Assembly: GCF_030373445.1 (NCBI RefSeq)
Contig: NZ_JAUCYU010000002.1
Span: forward strand, 520,901 to 584,900
DNA length: 64,000 nucleotides
DNA from: Roseovarius sp.
GTDB lineage: Bacteria > Pseudomonadota > Alphaproteobacteria > Rhodobacterales > Rhodobacteraceae
Direction: 5' to 3'
Shown: positions 63,339 to 64,000 of the stretch, one piece after another
Numbering within the stretch: the stretch's first letter is position 1
Layout of the letters: each line of letters opens with the position of its first letter
Program-made: the position numbers and the translations under genes
The notes under the pieces: model-generated
What the model saw: the letters and a program-made list of their open reading frames with translations, nothing else
What the model was told of the DNA's origin: nothing
Database searches by the model: none

Positions 63339-63962
63339 TCACCGTTCTGATCGAACGACGGCCCTTGCGGCCATAATCGGATGGCCGTCGTCTTGACCTC
63401 TAAAGTATTTCCGGTAGTGCCGCGTACTTACTGTTCTACCTTCTTCTGCATACAACCGCAGTAGGAAAATTAGCCATGGAAAGCCGCTATTTTTCCCAGA
63501 ACAAAAAGCAAGCATGTCCGCCTCCATAGGCGACCTGCAAAGGGAGTTTTTCTCGGATTTCATCCATGAGATATGCCCGTCCGTTAGAGAGACTATGGTA
63601 TTAGGAGCATCGTGGGGTCGGCGTGACTTAGCTAGATCAACAGCGTGATTAAGGAGCGTTTCTGGCTTTAGGCTGCTGTTTCCCGCAAGCACGAAACCGA
63701 GAACCTGATCGAGCGATCTGTCGATCGAGTATTGTTCGACTTCAGTGCCGGAAAACAAGCTCTGTGAGCCATACTTCCGGAAGGGCACCGTGGGCCGCAA
63801 GCCTAGTGCTTGTTCTTCGGCCTCCACCACTCGGTTGAGTGACTTCACAGAATGAATTTTGGAAAACGCATCTTCAAGTTTCGCCCTATCTAGACTGCTC
63901 TTCACCTCACCGACGGCTAACACCCCTTCTATCGGATAATAGGTGGTGATCTTGCCCCCATT
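63339..63962 (-). pseudogene. DUF6602-type nuclease-like protein, 5' end missing or interrupted
   Basis: The frame is open for about 208 codons on the minus strand from 63962 to 63339. It begins with NGGKITTYYPIEGVLAVGEV and reads KSSLDRAKLEDAFSKIHS, the core of DUF6602 proteins, in which GEVKSSL supplies the E-x-K of a PD-(D/E)XK nuclease-like fold. Full-length members have about 100 residues before this point, holding the metal aspartate. Here an in-frame TGA at 63965-63963 stops the frame, and the next bases look unrelated. The only in-frame start downstream is GTG 63923. So the N-terminus is lost, by insertion or frameshift. The rest of the chain (LVLFCSG-like ADMLAFCSGKNSGFPWLIFL) is intact. 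Confidence 0.6.
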
Positions 63963-64000
63963 TCACCGGACACTCAGGCGGTTGCGTTTTGAGCTGCAAT
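63945..64000. mobile_element. Possible insertion-sequence end interrupting the DUF6602 gene
   Basis: The minus strand at the right edge reads a frame ending IAAQNATA at a TGA (63976-63974), followed by TGTCCGGTGAAATGGGGGCA, whose TG...CA ends would suit an IS3-type terminal repeat, and then the DUF6602 coding frame. This would explain the lost N-terminus. Only 50 bases are in the window, so the transposase cannot be identified; the assignment is a hypothesis. Confidence 0.25.

Noticed and set aside
1..64000. A CRISPR array or intact insertion sequence inside the window
   Set aside because: No regularly spaced repeats of 25-40 bases and no complete transposase were seen. The 11-bp repeats at 58792-58846 have no spacers.

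Overview
The window is a GC-rich, gene-dense piece of an alphaproteobacterial chromosome, most likely a member of the Rhodobacterales (Rhodobacteraceae / roseobacter group). The evidence is the lexA promoter site of the alphaproteobacterial form GTTC-N7-GTTC, gene-transfer-agent (GTA) type lysis genes, a cobalamin-dependent ribonucleotide reductase with NrdR boxes, a fused indolepyruvate oxidoreductase, and many overlapping ATGA gene junctions. This placement comes from gene content and was not tested by a search.

Layout. 1-4.6 kb: the start of purL, two related exported acidic proteins, then a PLP ammonia-lyase and an M24 peptidase that overlap, and a GNAT acetyltransferase. 4.6-9.3 kb: a LysR regulator divergent from a fused indolepyruvate:ferredoxin oxidoreductase, with a palindromic operator between them. 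9.4-17.3 kb: one long plus-strand run (acyltransferase, murI, argC, ccmE, GTA-type endolysin and holin, ccmF, ccmH, enoyl-CoA hydratase family). 17.3-27.5 kb: gltA and gltX, comEC facing lexA, and an overlapping trpGDC-moaC-moeA operon. 27.7-38.5 kb: divergent polysaccharide deacetylase, RluE-like synthase, an LpxL-like acyltransferase overlapping a capsule-type gene, then trpE, a PpiD-like chaperone, an aminotransferase, gpt, a LysE exporter and fabI on the minus strand. 38.6-44.8 kb: pdxH, a double cold-shock protein, a DUF192 protein, tRNA-Pro and nrdJ. 45-51.5 kb: glycosyltransferase, sulfotransferase, an arginase/ornithine cyclodeaminase pair with a divergent Lrp regulator, a Rieske oxygenase, dsbB, exoD and tRNA-Leu. 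51.5-64 kb: a more accessory region with a 1-kb empty stretch, a Hint protein, a MobA-like transferase, two paralogous dimethylglycine/sarcosine-dehydrogenase-like flavoproteins, a chemoreceptor, an AT-rich two-gene cassette, and a 5'-truncated DUF6602 gene at the right edge.

How the genes work together. Core functions dominate: tryptophan and arginine metabolism, cytochrome c maturation, molybdenum cofactor, cell wall and lipid synthesis. Three functions tied to GTA biology in Rhodobacter (lysis, ComEC DNA uptake, LexA) lie within 11 kb. The two flavoproteins and the Rieske oxygenase could serve catabolism of methylated amines, but this is inference.

Best candidate for an undescribed system: the AT-rich, translationally coupled pair at 59061-60418 (a 290-aa soluble protein plus a 161-aa protein with about four membrane segments). 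It looks horizontally acquired and sits near a broken DUF6602 (nuclease-like) gene. No function can be assigned from sequence alone.
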